This document shows positions 5,271 through 5,600 of a stretch of 5,600 nt of DNA, piece by piece; the stretch's first letter is position 1; each line of letters opens with the position of its first letter. The notes under the pieces are model-generated. The model was given only the letters and a program-made list of their open reading frames with translations, did not search any database and had not been told where the DNA came from. Origin of the DNA: Betaproteobacteria bacterium (GTDB lineage Bacteria; Pseudomonadota; Gammaproteobacteria; Burkholderiales; Burkholderiaceae_C); NCBI GenBank assembly GCA_005882155.1, contig VBCQ01000329.1, positions 637 to 6,236 on the forward strand, in the 5' to 3' direction. Both the position numbers and the translations under genes were made by a program.

Positions 5271-5600
5271 TCACCGACCGGCGCTGTCGAGCGCCTTGGT
5301 CGCGACGATCACCTGGAAGTTGCCGAAGAACACCGTCTGGCGTTCGCAACTCATTCCCTGCATCGCGCTCAGTTGTGCCAGCGGATCGTGGCTCGTCCAC
5401 AGCGCGAGGCCGAGCGGCTCGAAGACTTTGAAGTAGGTCCAGCTGAGCGCGCGCAACATGCGCGGGTGCGGGCGATGGAACTCGGCCAGATAGAGCTTGC
5501 CGCCCGGCGCGAGCACGCGGCACGCTTCCTTCAGCGCCACTTGCTTCAGCTCGTGCGGCAATTCATGCAGCAGGAAGAACAGCACGTTCGCGTCGACCGA
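5271..5600 (-). CDS. rquA: Class I SAM-dependent methyltransferase, RquA-like (rhodoquinone biosynthesis), 3' part
   Basis: Only the C-terminal 109 residues are present. The frame is open to the right edge and ends at TGA (5271-5273). The visible part starts SVDANVLFFLLHELP, then has an amphipathic helix, the A-CRVLAPGGKLYLAEFHRP segment (residues about 26-44) and FKVFEPLGLALW (about 57-68), and ends with a VFFGNFQVIVATK strand. A HELP motif followed by a RVL-PGGK turn is the second half of a Rossmann-type class I methyltransferase fold. The FFLLHE, HRP, FEP--LALW and FFG--Q elements resemble RquA, which is related to UbiE/UbiG-type quinone methyltransferases and is needed to make rhodoquinone from ubiquinone for low-potential anaerobic respiration such as fumarate reduction. 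The SAM-binding GxGxG region lies outside the window and cannot be checked. A GTG at 5583-5585 lies inside the conserved fold and is not a plausible start. The methyltransferase class is secure; the RquA assignment comes from recalled family features and is moderate. The gene ends 87 bp before ccmA on the same strand. Confidence 0.6.
   Translation of the reverse strand, partial: SVDANVLFFLLHELPHELKQVALKEACRVLAPGGKLYLAEFHRPHPRMLRALSWTYFKVFEPLGLALWTSHDPLAQLSAMQGMSCERQTVFFGNFQVIVATKALDSAGR

Noticed and set aside
1..5600. CRISPR arrays, tRNA or rRNA genes, insertion sequences, tandem repeats or a phage-type module
   Set aside because: Reading both strands showed no spaced direct repeats, no transposase or integrase motif and no RNA gene; almost all bases are accounted for by the ccm genes and the methyltransferase.

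Overview
The window is GC-rich (clearly above 60% by eye) and densely coding, with every supported gene on the minus strand. It carries a nearly complete System I cytochrome c maturation operon, read from right to left as ccmA-ccmB-ccmC-ccmD-ccmE-ccmF-ccmG-ccmH. Upstream of it lies the 3' end of a class I methyltransferase gene that resembles rquA, the rhodoquinone biosynthesis gene. The protein sequences and codon style suggest a proteobacterium, most likely a betaproteobacterium of the Burkholderiales type. That placement is inference from family resemblance; there is no rRNA or other marker gene.

Layout by position. 5271-5600 is the methyltransferase tail, cut by the right edge. 5184-5270 is an 87-bp intergenic region. 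It contains a perfect FNR/DNR-type palindrome (TTGAC-N4-GTCAA, 5244-5257) and a weak -10 box, placed as expected for a class II FNR-dependent promoter of ccmA. ccmA (4659-5183), ccmB (3997-4662) and ccmC (3255-3995) follow, then a 49-codon ccmD (3119-3268). ccmE (2691-3122), ccmF (808-2694), ccmG (287-811) and the start of ccmH (1-290, cut by the left edge) complete the run. Junctions are 4-nt ATGA or GTGA overlaps, one 14-nt overlap (C/D) and one 1-nt gap (B/C), so the eight genes look like one translationally coupled transcription unit.

How the genes work together. CcmABCD form the ABC-type complex that loads haem onto the periplasmic chaperone CcmE and releases holo-CcmE. CcmF (with CcmH and CcmI) ligates the haem to apocytochrome c. 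CcmG and CcmH keep the apocytochrome CXXCH cysteines reduced. The putative FNR site and the RquA-like neighbour both point to an anaerobic or microaerobic respiratory role.

The main anomaly is that two of the eight genes appear to carry internal, frame-preserving deletions. CcmA lacks about 27 residues directly after its Walker A motif. CcmF lacks about 22 residues between its third and fourth essential histidines. The other complete Ccm proteins look full length. Whether this is real biology, decay of the locus or an assembly/sequence artefact cannot be settled from the window alone.
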